A DNA stretch of 64,000 nucleotides, taken from assembly GCA_900553015.1 (NCBI GenBank), contig USBY01000001.1, positions 83,367-147,366 of the forward strand, read 5' to 3'. This DNA comes from an uncultured Clostridium sp. GTDB lineage: Bacteria; Bacillota; Clostridia; TANB77; CAG-508. Both the position numbers and the translations under genes were made by a program. The notes under the pieces are model-generated. The model was not told where the DNA came from, ran no database searches, and was given only the letters and a program-made list of their open reading frames with translations. This document shows positions 1-8,383 of this stretch, one piece after another. Position 1 is the stretch's first letter. Each line of letters opens with the position of its first letter.

Positions 1-653
1 TCTTCTGTAAAATCTGGCCATAATTTATCTAGAAATAGAAATTCTGAATATACAATTTGCCAAGGCAAGAAATTGCTTGTACGCAATTCTCCACTTGTTC
101 TAATAACTAGATCTGGATCTGGTTCACCTTTAGTGTATAAGTTAGCTGAAATAGTTTCCTCTGTAATATTATCTACGTCTAATTCACCATTTTTTACTTG
201 TTCAGCAATTTTCTTAACTGCTGTTACAATTTCATTTCTGCCACCATAGTTTAATGCAATATTAAATGTTACTCCTGTATTATCTTTTGTTCTCTCTTCA
301 CATTTTCTTATACTTTTTTGCATTGCTTCTGAAAGAACTGATATATCCCCTAGTACTTTTACTTTTATATTTTCTGTATCTGCTCTTTTACTATAGTCGT
401 CTAAATAATTTTGAAGAAGTAGCATAAGAGCACTTACTTCCTCTTCTGTTCTTTTCCAATTTTCTGTTGAAAAAGCATAAACTGTAATATAGCCTAATCC
501 TATTTTATTAGCATATCTAACTATTTTTTCTAGTGTTTTGGCACCTTCCTTATGACCTAGCTTAGCTGGAAGACCTCTTTGTTTTGCCCATCTCCTATTT
601 CCATCCATAATTATTGCAATATGTTTTGGGAAATTTTCCTTTTCAAAATTCAT
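1..653 (-). CDS. uppS: Isoprenyl (undecaprenyl) diphosphate synthase, C-terminus cut by window edge
   Basis: A cis-prenyltransferase that condenses isopentenyl diphosphate onto farnesyl diphosphate to make the undecaprenyl carrier lipid for wall polymers. The N-terminus reads MNFEKENFPKHIAIIMDGNR, with the family signature HIAIIMDGNRRWA, the catalytic Asp in MDGN, then the AFSTENWKR motif and, late, DPDLVIRTSGE. The ATG at 653 is preceded by GGAG. The last ~30 residues lie beyond base 1. Leftward order pyrH-frr-uppS is the usual bacterial arrangement. Confidence 0.96.
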   Translation of the reverse strand, partial: MNFEKENFPKHIAIIMDGNRRWAKQRGLPAKLGHKEGAKTLEKIVRYANKIGLGYITVYAFSTENWKRTEEEVSALMLLLQNYLDDYSKRADTENIKVKVLGDISVLSEAMQKSIRKCEERTKDNTGVTFNIALNYGGRNEIVTAVKKIAEQVKNGELDVDNITEETISANLYTKGEPDPDLVIRTSGELRTSNFLPWQIVYSEFLFLDKLWPDFTE

Positions 654-665
654 ATTAAACTCCTT

Positions 666-1214
666 TTAAACTGTCATTATTTCTTTTTCTTTTCCATCTG
701 TTAACTTATCTATTTCATCTATGTTTTTATCTGTTATTTTTTGAATATTATCTTCTGCCATTTTTAATTCATCTTCTGTTATTTCAGAATTTTTTTGCAT
801 AGCTTTAAATTCATCTATTCCATCTCTTCTTATAGAACGAATTGCAACTTTTGCATCTTCTCCCATTTTCTTAACTTCTTTTACTAATTCTTTTCTTCTT
901 TCTTCGTTTAATTCTGGGAAATTTAATCTTATTAATTTTCCATCATTATTTGGATTTATTCCTAAATCTGATGTTAATATTGCTTTTTCTATTTCTTTTA
1001 AAGCATTAGCATCCCATGGTTGAATTACAATTAATCTTGCTTCTGGTACAGAAATTCCTGCTATTTGATTTATTGGTGTTGGTGTACCATAATAATCTAT
1101 TTTAATCTTATTTAACACTGCTGGGTTTGCTCTTCCAGCTCTTATTTCTGATAAATTTTCCTTATATACACTTATTGTTTTACTCATTTTTTCTTCTATT
1201 TTACTATAATCCAT
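666..1214 (-). CDS. frr: Ribosome recycling factor
   Basis: Splits post-termination ribosomes together with EF-G in the cytoplasm. The 182-residue length and conserved blocks are typical of RRF: the EIRAGRANPA segment near residue 24, YYGTPTPINQIA, and the basic helix PELNEERRKELVKEVKK. Start ATG at 1214 has an AGGAGAGG ribosome-binding site. It lies 12 bp upstream of uppS and downstream of pyrH, so the three are probably one transcript. Confidence 0.98.
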   Translation of the reverse strand: MDYSKIEEKMSKTISVYKENLSEIRAGRANPAVLNKIKIDYYGTPTPINQIAGISVPEARLIVIQPWDANALKEIEKAILTSDLGINPNNDGKLIRLNFPELNEERRKELVKEVKKMGEDAKVAIRSIRRDGIDEFKAMQKNSEITEDELKMAEDNIQKITDKNIDEIDKLTDGKEKEIMTV

Positions 1215-1230
1215 TTTAACCTCTCCTTTT

Positions 1231-1263
1231 TTTGAACTTTAGGGACGGAGCTTAAAGTTCAAA
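1231..1263. promoter_or_regulatory. Stem-loop in the pyrH-frr spacer
   Basis: A perfect 11-bp inverted repeat (1231-1241 and 1253-1263) with an 11-nt loop lies just upstream of the frr ribosome-binding site. No T-run follows on the minus strand, so it is not an obvious terminator. The loop (GGGACGGAGCT) echoes the GGGACG core of the dispersed repeats elsewhere in this window. It may modulate frr translation or mRNA processing; this is inference. Confidence 0.5.
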
Positions 1264-1324
1264 TTTTATGTTAATTTTCCTTTAAATACCGTCTTAAAAG
1301 TTTAATTTTTAATCTTATTTATTA

Positions 1325-2035
1325 TTATTTTACTATTGTTCCTATTTTTTCTCCCTTTGCAGCTTTTACAATATTGTTTGGATCATCTATTCCAAAAACT
1401 ACTAAAGGTATATTATTATCCCTACATAAAGATGTTGCTGTAGAGTCCATTACTTTTAAATCTTTATTTAAAATATCTAAATATGTAATTTCATCATATT
1501 TTACCGCATTTTTATCTATTTCTGGATCTGCAGAATACACAGCATCTATTGATTTTCCAAGTAATATTACATCTGCATCTATTTCTGCTGCTCTTAAGGC
1601 TGCTGCTGTATCTGTTGTAAAATATGGATTGCCTGTACCACAAGCAAATATTACGATTCTTCCTCTTTCTAAATGTTTAATTGCTTTTCTTTTTATATAT
1701 GGTTCTGCAATTTCTCTCATTTCTATTGCTGTTTGAACTCTTGTATATACACCTCTTGCTTCTAAAGCATCTTGAAGTGCTAAACCATTCATTGCAGTGG
1801 CTAACATTCCCATATAATCTGCTGTAGTTCTTTCCATTTCGTGACCATATCTTCCTCTCCAGAAGTTTCCTCCACCAACTACAACTGCTACTTGTATTCC
1901 TAAATCAGAAACTTCTTTTATGGCATCACATAAATTTCCTACTACTTTTGCATCTATTCCTGTTTTCTTTTCACCTGCAAGTACTTCTCCGCTTAACTTT
2001 AATAGTACTCTTTTGTAGGGTTTATTACTTTCCAA
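1325..2035 (-). CDS. pyrH: UMP kinase
   Basis: Amino-acid-kinase-fold enzyme that phosphorylates UMP to UDP, normally hexameric and GTP-activated. At 236 residues it is full length. Motifs seen: KLSGEVLAG near the N-terminus, VVVGGGNFWRG around residue 52, and FACGTGNPYFTTDTAA around residue 130. The start is a TTG at 2035 preceded by AAGGAG at good spacing. First gene of the pyrH-frr-uppS run. Confidence 0.97.
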   Translation of the reverse strand: MESNKPYKRVLLKLSGEVLAGEKKTGIDAKVVGNLCDAIKEVSDLGIQVAVVVGGGNFWRGRYGHEMERTTADYMGMLATAMNGLALQDALEARGVYTRVQTAIEMREIAEPYIKRKAIKHLERGRIVIFACGTGNPYFTTDTAAALRAAEIDADVILLGKSIDAVYSADPEIDKNAVKYDEITYLDILNKDLKVMDSTATSLCRDNNIPLVVFGIDDPNNIVKAAKGEKIGTIVK

Positions 2036-2292
2036 CTTTATACACTCTCCTTGCTTATTTAATTGACATGCCTGTTTCTTTTGGCAATTATTTTAGCAAG
2101 CTTATTCTATCATATAATTTTATGAATTTGTATAATTTTTTAATATTTTCTTAATTTTATTATTAATAAATATTATATGTATGTAGAAAAATGTAGAATT
2201 ATATATCTTTTTGTAACTGACTAACTGGTTGTTATATCTTGCTTATTTTGTTCAATTGTAATATCATTACATATATAAATTGGGAGGTATAT

Positions 2293-4029
2293 ATGGAAAA
2301 AAAGAGTTTAGCTGAAAAATTAAAGAAAAAATATCATAAAGCTCTAGAAGTTACAGATTTAAAGGATTTATTATATAAGTCTGCTACTAGATATACAAGA
2401 AGAGCTGCTTTTAAATTAAAAGATAAAATTGGAAATATTTATAAAGTAACATATGAAAAATTTAAGAAAGATGTTATGGCTTTAGGAACAGCTTTAATTA
2501 ATCTTGGGTTAAAAGATGAATATATAGCTGTTACTGGTAAAAACAGTTATAATTGGGCAGTATCATATTTAGCTGCTACAATTGTTGGAATTGTTGTTCC
2601 AATTGATAAAGAATTGAAATCTGAAGAGATAATAAACTTCTTAAATGTATCTTCTTCTAAAGCAATACTTGGTGATGATAAATATATTACTGAATTAATT
2701 TCAAAGAAAGCTGAAATAACTAATAAAAACACTTTGTTTATCAATTTTAATTCTGAAAAAGATACAAATACTTATATGTCTTATTCTTTACTTTTGGATG
2801 CAGGTTATAACCAATTAGAAGAAGGAAATAAAGATTTCGATAATATAAAAATAAATCCTGATGCAATGAAGATTCTTATTTTTACATCCGGAACTACTGG
2901 AAATGCCAAAGGTGTTTGTTTATCACATAAAAATATTGTATCTAATATAATGTCAACTTTTGGTATTGTAAAAGTAAAAAGAAGTGATCAAGTTCTTTCA
3001 ATCTTACCTTTACACCATACCTATGAATGTACTTTAGGATTTTTACTTGTAATTTATAGTGGTGGATGTATTAGTTATTGTGAAGGACTTCGTCATATAA
3101 CAAATAACATTCTAGAATTTAAACCAACAGTTATTTTATGTGTTCCTTTACTTTTAGAAAAAATGTATAAGAAAATAGAGACCACAGTTAGAAAATCTTT
3201 GCCAGAAAAATATGCTAATATGGAAGGTGACGTAATTGCCAACTTACCTTTAATTATTAAAAAGATAGTTAAAACCAAGGTTAAAAATTCTCTTGGTGGT
3301 AGATTAAGAGCATTTATAGTTGGTGCAGCTCCTTTAAGTCCAGATGTTATAACTTCATTTAAAAATTTAGATATAAAATCTATTCAAGGTTATGGACTTA
3401 CAGAATGTTCACCTTTAGTTGCTGGAAATAATGATTTTTATATTAAACCAGATGCTGTAGGCTTACCTATTCCAAATGTTTCATATAAAATTGATAAACC
3501 AGATAGTTCTGGTGTTGGAGAAATACTTGTAAAAGGACCTAATGTAATGCTTGGTTATTATAAAGATGAGGCTGGAACAGCCAAAGTATTAAAAGATGGC
3601 TGGTTCCATACTGGTGACTTAGGTAGAGTTGATGATGATGGCTGGTTATATATTACTGGAAGATTAAAAACTGTAATAGTTACTCAAAATGGAAAAAATA
3701 TTTATCCTGAAGAAATTGAACATTATTTAAATGAAAATCCATTAATTTCCGAATCTTTAGTAACAGGTCTTCCTGATGATAAAGACGAAGAAGTATATGT
3801 TAATGCACAAATATTCCCAAATATTGATGCTATAAAAGAATATTTAAAAGTTTCTATTCCTCAAAAGGAAGAAATCTTTGCTGTTATTAAAGATATCGTT
3901 TCTAGTGTTAATAAAAAATTACCAAATTATAAACATATAAAATCTTTTATTATTAAAGATGAGGAATTTGAAAAGACTACTACTCAAAAGATTAAAAGAT
4001 TTGGTAAAAATGTTGAGAATAATAAATAA
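2293..4029 (+). CDS. AMP-dependent acyl-CoA synthetase (long-chain fatty acid-CoA ligase type)
   Basis: ANL-superfamily enzyme that adenylates a carboxylate and transfers it to CoA. The AMP-binding P-loop FTSGTTGNAKGV, the QGYGLTECSP motif, the GWFHTGDLGRVDDDGW motif and the C-terminal GKNIYPEEIE segment are all present over 578 residues. The reading frame is open further upstream (2239), but the ATG at 2293 has GGGAGG at 6-7 nt and is the better start. The substrate chain length cannot be told from sequence. Monocistronic, ending at a strong bidirectional terminator. Confidence 0.9.
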   Translation: MEKKSLAEKLKKKYHKALEVTDLKDLLYKSATRYTRRAAFKLKDKIGNIYKVTYEKFKKDVMALGTALINLGLKDEYIAVTGKNSYNWAVSYLAATIVGIVVPIDKELKSEEIINFLNVSSSKAILGDDKYITELISKKAEITNKNTLFINFNSEKDTNTYMSYSLLLDAGYNQLEEGNKDFDNIKINPDAMKILIFTSGTTGNAKGVCLSHKNIVSNIMSTFGIVKVKRSDQVLSILPLHHTYECTLGFLLVIYSGGCISYCEGLRHITNNILEFKPTVILCVPLLLEKMYKKIETTVRKSLPEKYANMEGDVIANLPLIIKKIVKTKVKNSLGGRLRAFIVGAAPLSPDVITSFKNLDIKSIQGYGLTECSPLVAGNNDFYIKPDAVGLPIPNVSYKIDKPDSSGVGEILVKGPNVMLGYYKDEAGTAKVLKDGWFHTGDLGRVDDDGWLYITGRLKTVIVTQNGKNIYPEEIEHYLNENPLISESLVTGLPDDKDEEVYVNAQIFPNIDAIKEYLKVSIPQKEEIFAVIKDIVSSVNKKLPNYKHIKSFIIKDEEFEKTTTQKIKRFGKNVENNK

Positions 4030-4093
4030 ATATTTATTTTGGGTGGTATCTTGAATATGGTATATGATATTGCTCATTATAATCTATTCATTC

Positions 4094-4122
4094 AAAAGCC
4101 AACTGCTAAGCAGTTGGCTTTT
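4094..4122. terminator. Bidirectional intrinsic terminator
   Basis: A 13-14 bp perfect stem (AAAAGCCAACTGC with its complement) with a tiny TAA loop lies between two convergent genes and has A/T runs on both sides. Confidence 0.9.
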
Positions 4123-4138
4123 AATTGATTCATATTGG

Positions 4139-4999
4139 CTATAAATCCTTAATTAGATTTCCTCGTTTTTCTTCTCTTTCTAATGCATCTATTACTTCCC
4201 AATCAAAATTTTTTATATTATACCAATAATATCTTGGATATTTTTTTTCTAATTCTTCTGTATATAAATTATTCATATCATTTTTTATTACTTTGCAATT
4301 TAATTTTTTCAATTCTCTTTTTGTCAAATGATACTTACCTACTAAACGTATATCTGGTCCATAAACAGTTTCTTCTTGTAAAAATATTATTTTTAAATCA
4401 TCTATTTTTCTTTCATCTATTTCTTTATCTCCTATCCAATTATACAAACTTACCAGTTCGTTTTCATGATAATATTTATTTCTAGGTAAACTTCCAACAT
4501 TAATTTTTCTTGTTCCCATAACTTTTAATAATACATATTTTTTATACCATCTATGTTCTTTAAAATCTTCGTTTAATATTTGATATAATATGATGTCTCC
4601 CACCTTCCAGTTTACTCTCTCAAATTTAATTTTACTAATTTTCTTTTCTGGTGGTTGCTCAGTATTTAATTTTTCTTTTAACTTTTCCAAAACTTTTTTT
4701 CTTTTTTGAAATAGTTTTTTATCTTCTTTCCATCTCTCTAAATCTTTTCCACTATCTATTACTTCTAACGCCCTATCCCTAATGTCATTTGTTAATCTTC
4801 CATACTTCCACTGAGTATCAGCCAATGCTAACCAAAACAAAGGGCCTATCTCATCATCTTTTATCATTTCCTTATTATCACTTATTACTTCTTGTAAAGC
4901 TTCTTCATTTGTCTTTCCTATTCTTAAATAATTTAAATATTCTTCCTTTATATCACATGTATCATCATCTTGATACAATCCTGTTCCCCATGCTCCCAT
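4139..4999 (-). CDS. DUF4259-type protein
   Basis: 286 residues opening with MGAWGTGLYQDDDTCD, the hallmark N-terminus of DUF4259 proteins. The first ~110 residues are helical and end in a Lys-rich stretch. The second half (about 125-286) is a separate, mixed region not recognised here. Members of this family often sit in clusters of immunity-like genes, which fits the two DUF5071 genes directly upstream. No enzymatic motif is visible. ATG at 4999 has a GGAGG site. Confidence 0.7.
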   Translation of the reverse strand: MGAWGTGLYQDDDTCDIKEEYLNYLRIGKTNEEALQEVISDNKEMIKDDEIGPLFWLALADTQWKYGRLTNDIRDRALEVIDSGKDLERWKEDKKLFQKRKKVLEKLKEKLNTEQPPEKKISKIKFERVNWKVGDIILYQILNEDFKEHRWYKKYVLLKVMGTRKINVGSLPRNKYYHENELVSLYNWIGDKEIDERKIDDLKIIFLQEETVYGPDIRLVGKYHLTKRELKKLNCKVIKNDMNNLYTEELEKKYPRYYWYNIKNFDWEVIDALEREEKRGNLIKDL

Positions 5000-5030
5000 C
5001 TATTATTTTTCCTCCATATTTTTTTATAAT

Positions 5031-5492
5031 TTAATAATCCATTTTAGAATTTTTAACCCCTTGTTTTATCATTTGTTTTTCTTCTTTGCTTAATTTATCT
5101 TTTAAACCTGGAATAGTAAGTAGTTCAGTCAGCCAATACACCCATATCCAATCTTGAATTCTGTATGCTTCAGAAATTGCACTGCTATATGCATTATATA
5201 TAAAATCGCAATTCATTTTTCTTAATCTATCTCGGATTGTTATATAGCCTGGCCAATTCGCATCTTGAAACCATTCCAATGCAAGTGGTAAATATTTTTC
5301 CAATTCTTTATCAGTATGACTTGCTATTATCTTTGCACAATTTTCCCATACTCCTTTATTTTCTTTTGGTTGGAAAAATACAGACATATTTTTTACTTTT
5401 TTTCCTTCTTCTATTCCCTGTTCTTGGTTTTTTAAATCATTATTCGCTATATATTTATCGTCTATCATATTAAAAATTTGATTAATATCCAT
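5031..5492 (-). CDS. DUF5071 domain protein
   Basis: 153 residues. The stretch LPLALEWFQDANWPG, and the following helix that ends near residue 145, fit the DUF5071 family, a short all-helical domain seen in immunity-type clusters. It is paralogous to the frameshifted gene at 5497-5974: both share the N-terminal pattern QE-x-GIEEGKK and the block WENCAKIIxS. It probably forms one transcript with the DUF4259 gene, 31 bp downstream. Function unknown. Confidence 0.7.
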   Translation of the reverse strand: MDINQIFNMIDDKYIANNDLKNQEQGIEEGKKVKNMSVFFQPKENKGVWENCAKIIASHTDKELEKYLPLALEWFQDANWPGYITIRDRLRKMNCDFIYNAYSSAISEAYRIQDWIWVYWLTELLTIPGLKDKLSKEEKQMIKQGVKNSKMDY

Positions 5493-5496
5493 ATTG

Positions 5497-5974
5497 TCAC
5501 TTCTTTCTCATTTTATTTATTATTCTTTTTTCATCTTCTGTTAAATAATTATATAAGTTTTTTTCTTTTAATAAGCTAATTAAATTATTTAGCCATTCAT
5601 TTTTTTGTTCTTTATCAGCTTCTTTTATACAAAATCCATATGTTTTATATAAATCTGTTTCTGGTATTTTTTTAATATATTCAAAAATAATATCATATCC
5701 TGGCCATTGTTTATTTTCTAGCCAATGCAATAACTCATAATGATATCTTGAAGTTTTTTCTTTACTTTGGCTAACAATTATCTTCGCACAATTCTCCCAG
5801 ATTTCTTTAGTCTCTATTGGTCTAAATAATATTGACATGTATTCTATTTTTTTACCTTCTTCAATTCCGCTTTTCTTGAATATCTTTATCATTTTTTATA
5901 TTTAGCATTTCAAATAATTCATCAATTCCATATTCTATTAAATCTTTTGATTTATGCAATTTTCTTTTCTCCAT
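5497..5974 (-). pseudogene. DUF5071 paralogue, frameshifted near the N-terminus
   Basis: The intact-looking ORF starts at 5892, but the true start is most likely the ATG at 5974, which has AGGAGA at 10 nt. That frame reads MEKRKLHKSKDLIEYGIDEL and stops after about 37 codons at AAT-TGA. Removing one A from the AAAA run near 5869-5872 joins it to the downstream frame as DIQE-S-GIEEGKK, matching NQE-Q-GIEEGKK of the neighbouring paralogue. So this is one gene with a +1 indel in a homopolymer. Real mutation, sequencing error or slippage cannot be told apart here. Confidence 0.75.
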
Positions 5975-6012
5975 AAAATATAAATCTCCTTATTGAATAA
6001 TCTTTCATATGC

Positions 6013-6046
6013 AAAAAACTCGCCAATGTCCTTCACATTAGCGAGT
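6013..6046 (-). terminator. Intrinsic terminator (leftward)
   Basis: Arms 6018-6029 and 6035-6046 pair over 12 bp with one G-U wobble on the minus strand. A run of six T follows on that strand. It would end transcripts coming from lepB. A second AT-rich stem (6196-6233) precedes it. Confidence 0.8.
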
Positions 6047-6264
6047 CGCGCAATAATAAAATGTAGTTTTTTCCTACATTGTTATTAAATTTACAATTTT
6101 TTAATATCCCCTTAATTTTCATATATATTCCCTTTATTTCAAATAAATTAATTCAGTTTATATATATCATATTTCTACATTTTAAGCAATAAAATAACCA
6201 ATAATAGCAAAAATAATTTTACAATTATTGGTTTTAATAAATTCACTACGTCTTCACTAAAAAA

Positions 6265-6320
6265 GGGATTTAAGGAACGTCCCTAAATCCCCTACTAGGA
6301 CCGTCCCCAAATCCCTTCTA
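6265..6320. repeat. Dispersed palindromic repeat, family 1 (REP-like)
   Basis: The core GGGATTTAAGGAACGTCCC continues into TAAATCCC to form a palindrome (6265-6291), followed by a partial second copy with ACCGTCCCC and AAATCCC. Related copies occur near 30641-30720, 32914-33022 and 52639-52704. This 371-bp gap (5975-6345) otherwise holds only terminator-like hairpins; no gene is visible in it. Confidence 0.75.
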
Positions 6321-6345
6321 GGAAGGCCCCAACTTCCTATCTTTT

Positions 6346-6975
6346 TTATTCAACTTTTCCAAATTTATCAAATGGCCAGAATCTAAAAAGAACTATACTT
6401 TCTATCTTATCTTGTGGTATGCAACCAAATGCTCTACAATCATGACTTTCTTGTCTGTTATCTCCCATTGCAAACACAGTTCCCTCTGGTACTGTAAAAT
6501 CTACTAACAAACCACCTTCAGCTTCTGTCCTTACACTAGAAGCTAAATAATCCTCTTCTAATTCTTCTCCATTAATATATACTTTTCCATTTTGAATTTT
6601 AACATGTTCACCTGGTAAGGCAATTACTCTTTTTATATAACTTACTTTTCCTATTTCTAATACATTATGAACAAATTTATTATCTGGTTCTTCATACCTT
6701 GCAGTTGGAGATTCTTCAAACTCTGCCTCTGTTAAATAATCTTCAGTTGGTGCCTCAAAAGTTATAATATCTCCTCTTTCTGGTAGTTTATGAGTTAAAC
6801 GTATTGTTCTATTTAATATCAATCTTTGACCTTCTATTAATGTTGGTTTCATAGAAACAGATTGAACTTGAGTTGGTGTCATTATGTAATATCGTATCCA
6901 TAATCCTAAAACTACTGCTATAATAATACATATTACCCACTCTAGAATATTTTTTAATTCTTCATTAATATTCAT
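6346..6975 (-). CDS. lepB: Type I signal peptidase
   Basis: Membrane-anchored serine protease that removes signal peptides from exported proteins. A single N-terminal transmembrane helix (about residues 10-31) is followed by the nucleophile motif SVSMKPTL (Ser41), the general-base Lys115 in SYIKRVIALPGE, and the GDNR box (FAMGDNRQESHDCR). Length 209 is standard for the Gram-positive form. It lies downstream of dapL in the same direction. Confidence 0.95.
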   Translation of the reverse strand: MNINEELKNILEWVICIIIAVVLGLWIRYYIMTPTQVQSVSMKPTLIEGQRLILNRTIRLTHKLPERGDIITFEAPTEDYLTEAEFEESPTARYEEPDNKFVHNVLEIGKVSYIKRVIALPGEHVKIQNGKVYINGEELEEDYLASSVRTEAEGGLLVDFTVPEGTVFAMGDNRQESHDCRAFGCIPQDKIESIVLFRFWPFDKFGKVE

Positions 6976-7002
6976 ATTTTAATAATTGCCTCCTAGCTTA
7001 TA

Positions 7003-8241
7003 CTAGAATTGCAATGTTTCTTTAATTCTCTTCATTGCTTCTTCTGTATTTTTTCTTTCACCAAATGCTGTTAATCTAAAATATCCTTCACCACTTGGTC
7101 CAAAACCAACACCTGGTGTTCCTACAACATTTGCTTTTTCTAATAATAAATCAAAGAAATCCCAAGATTTCATGTTGTTTGGTACTTTAAGCCATATATA
7201 TGGTGAATTAATTCCTCCATAATATTCTATACCAACTTCATCTAATCCTTCTCTTATTATTTTCGCATTGTCTAAATAATATTTAATATTTTCTCTTATT
7301 TCTTTTTGTCCTTCTTCTGAATAAACAGCTTCTGCTCCTCTTTGTGTTACATATGATACACCATTAAATTTTGTACATTGTCTTCTGTTCCACATTTTAT
7401 TTAAGCTAACTTCTTCTCCATTGCTTGCTTTTACTTTTAATTCTTTTGGAACTATTGTATATGCACATCTTATTCCTGTAAAGCCAGCTGTTTTTGAAAA
7501 ACTTTTAAATTCTATTGCAACTTCTTTTGCTCCATCAATTTCATAAATAGTATGTGGAATATCATCTTCTGTTATAAAAGCTTCATATGCAGCATCATAT
7601 AAAATAATAGAATTATTTTCTTTAGCATATTTTACCCATTTAGCTAATTCTTCTTTTGATATAACTGTTCCTGTTGGATTATTTGGGAAACATAGATATA
7701 TCATATCTGGAACTTCTTTTGGAAGTTCTGGTGTAAAATTATTTTCTGCTGTACATGGTATGTAAATAATTCCCTCATATTTTCCTGTTTCCTCGTTGTA
7801 TTTCCCTGTTCTTCCAGACATTATATTCGTATCTAAATATACTGGATATACTGGATCTGTTATTGCAACTTTATTATCTACATCAAATAAATCTACAATA
7901 TTACCACAATCACATTTAGCACCATCTGATACAAAAACTTCATCTGGATCTATTTTTACTCCTCTTTTTTCATAATCATATTTTACTATTGCATTTCTTA
8001 AGAAGTCATATCCTTGTTCTGGACCATAACCTCTAAAAGTATTGCCTGCTCCTTCTTCTTCTACTGCTTTTTTCATTTGTTCCAATACTTTAGGAACTAT
8101 AGGCTTTGTTACATCTCCTATTCCTAATTTAATAATTTTTTTATCTGGATGTTCCTCCTGATATTTTGCCACTTTCTTAGCTATTGTAGAAAATAAATAG
8201 CTATCTTGCATTTTTAAAAAATTTTCGTTAATTTTAATCAT
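7003..8241 (-). CDS. dapL: LL-diaminopimelate aminotransferase
   Basis: Fold-type I PLP aminotransferase that converts tetrahydrodipicolinate directly to LL-diaminopimelate, bypassing the succinyl/acetyl routes. The 412-residue length, the N-terminus (INENFLKMQDSYLF), the CFPNNPTG motif and the PLP lysine in SFSKTAGFTG (Lys250) are characteristic. dapF, which makes meso-DAP from its product, lies about 3 kb away, so the wall/lysine branch is clustered here. Confidence 0.95.
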   Translation of the reverse strand: MIKINENFLKMQDSYLFSTIAKKVAKYQEEHPDKKIIKLGIGDVTKPIVPKVLEQMKKAVEEEGAGNTFRGYGPEQGYDFLRNAIVKYDYEKRGVKIDPDEVFVSDGAKCDCGNIVDLFDVDNKVAITDPVYPVYLDTNIMSGRTGKYNEETGKYEGIIYIPCTAENNFTPELPKEVPDMIYLCFPNNPTGTVISKEELAKWVKYAKENNSIILYDAAYEAFITEDDIPHTIYEIDGAKEVAIEFKSFSKTAGFTGIRCAYTIVPKELKVKASNGEEVSLNKMWNRRQCTKFNGVSYVTQRGAEAVYSEEGQKEIRENIKYYLDNAKIIREGLDEVGIEYYGGINSPYIWLKVPNNMKSWDFFDLLLEKANVVGTPGVGFGPSGEGYFRLTAFGERKNTEEAMKRIKETLQF

Positions 8242-8383
8242 TTTTTGCCTCCTAAGAGTCTTTAATTACAGAATTTCTAGTTAGAAATTTCTCTTATTAT
8301 TTTATATTATTTATATGTTTTATTGTCAATAGTATGTACAAAAAAAATAAAAGAGTATATAATTGCTCCAAGAGGTGAAACAA

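Noticed and set aside
2036..2292. Riboswitch or leader RNA upstream of the acyl-CoA synthetase
   Set aside because: The spacer is AT-rich without a conserved fold or a terminator/antiterminator pair.
5860..5890. Programmed ribosomal frameshifting in the DUF5071 gene
   Set aside because: No X-XXY-YYZ slippery heptamer with a downstream structure is evident, and the shift needed is explained by one extra A in a homopolymer.
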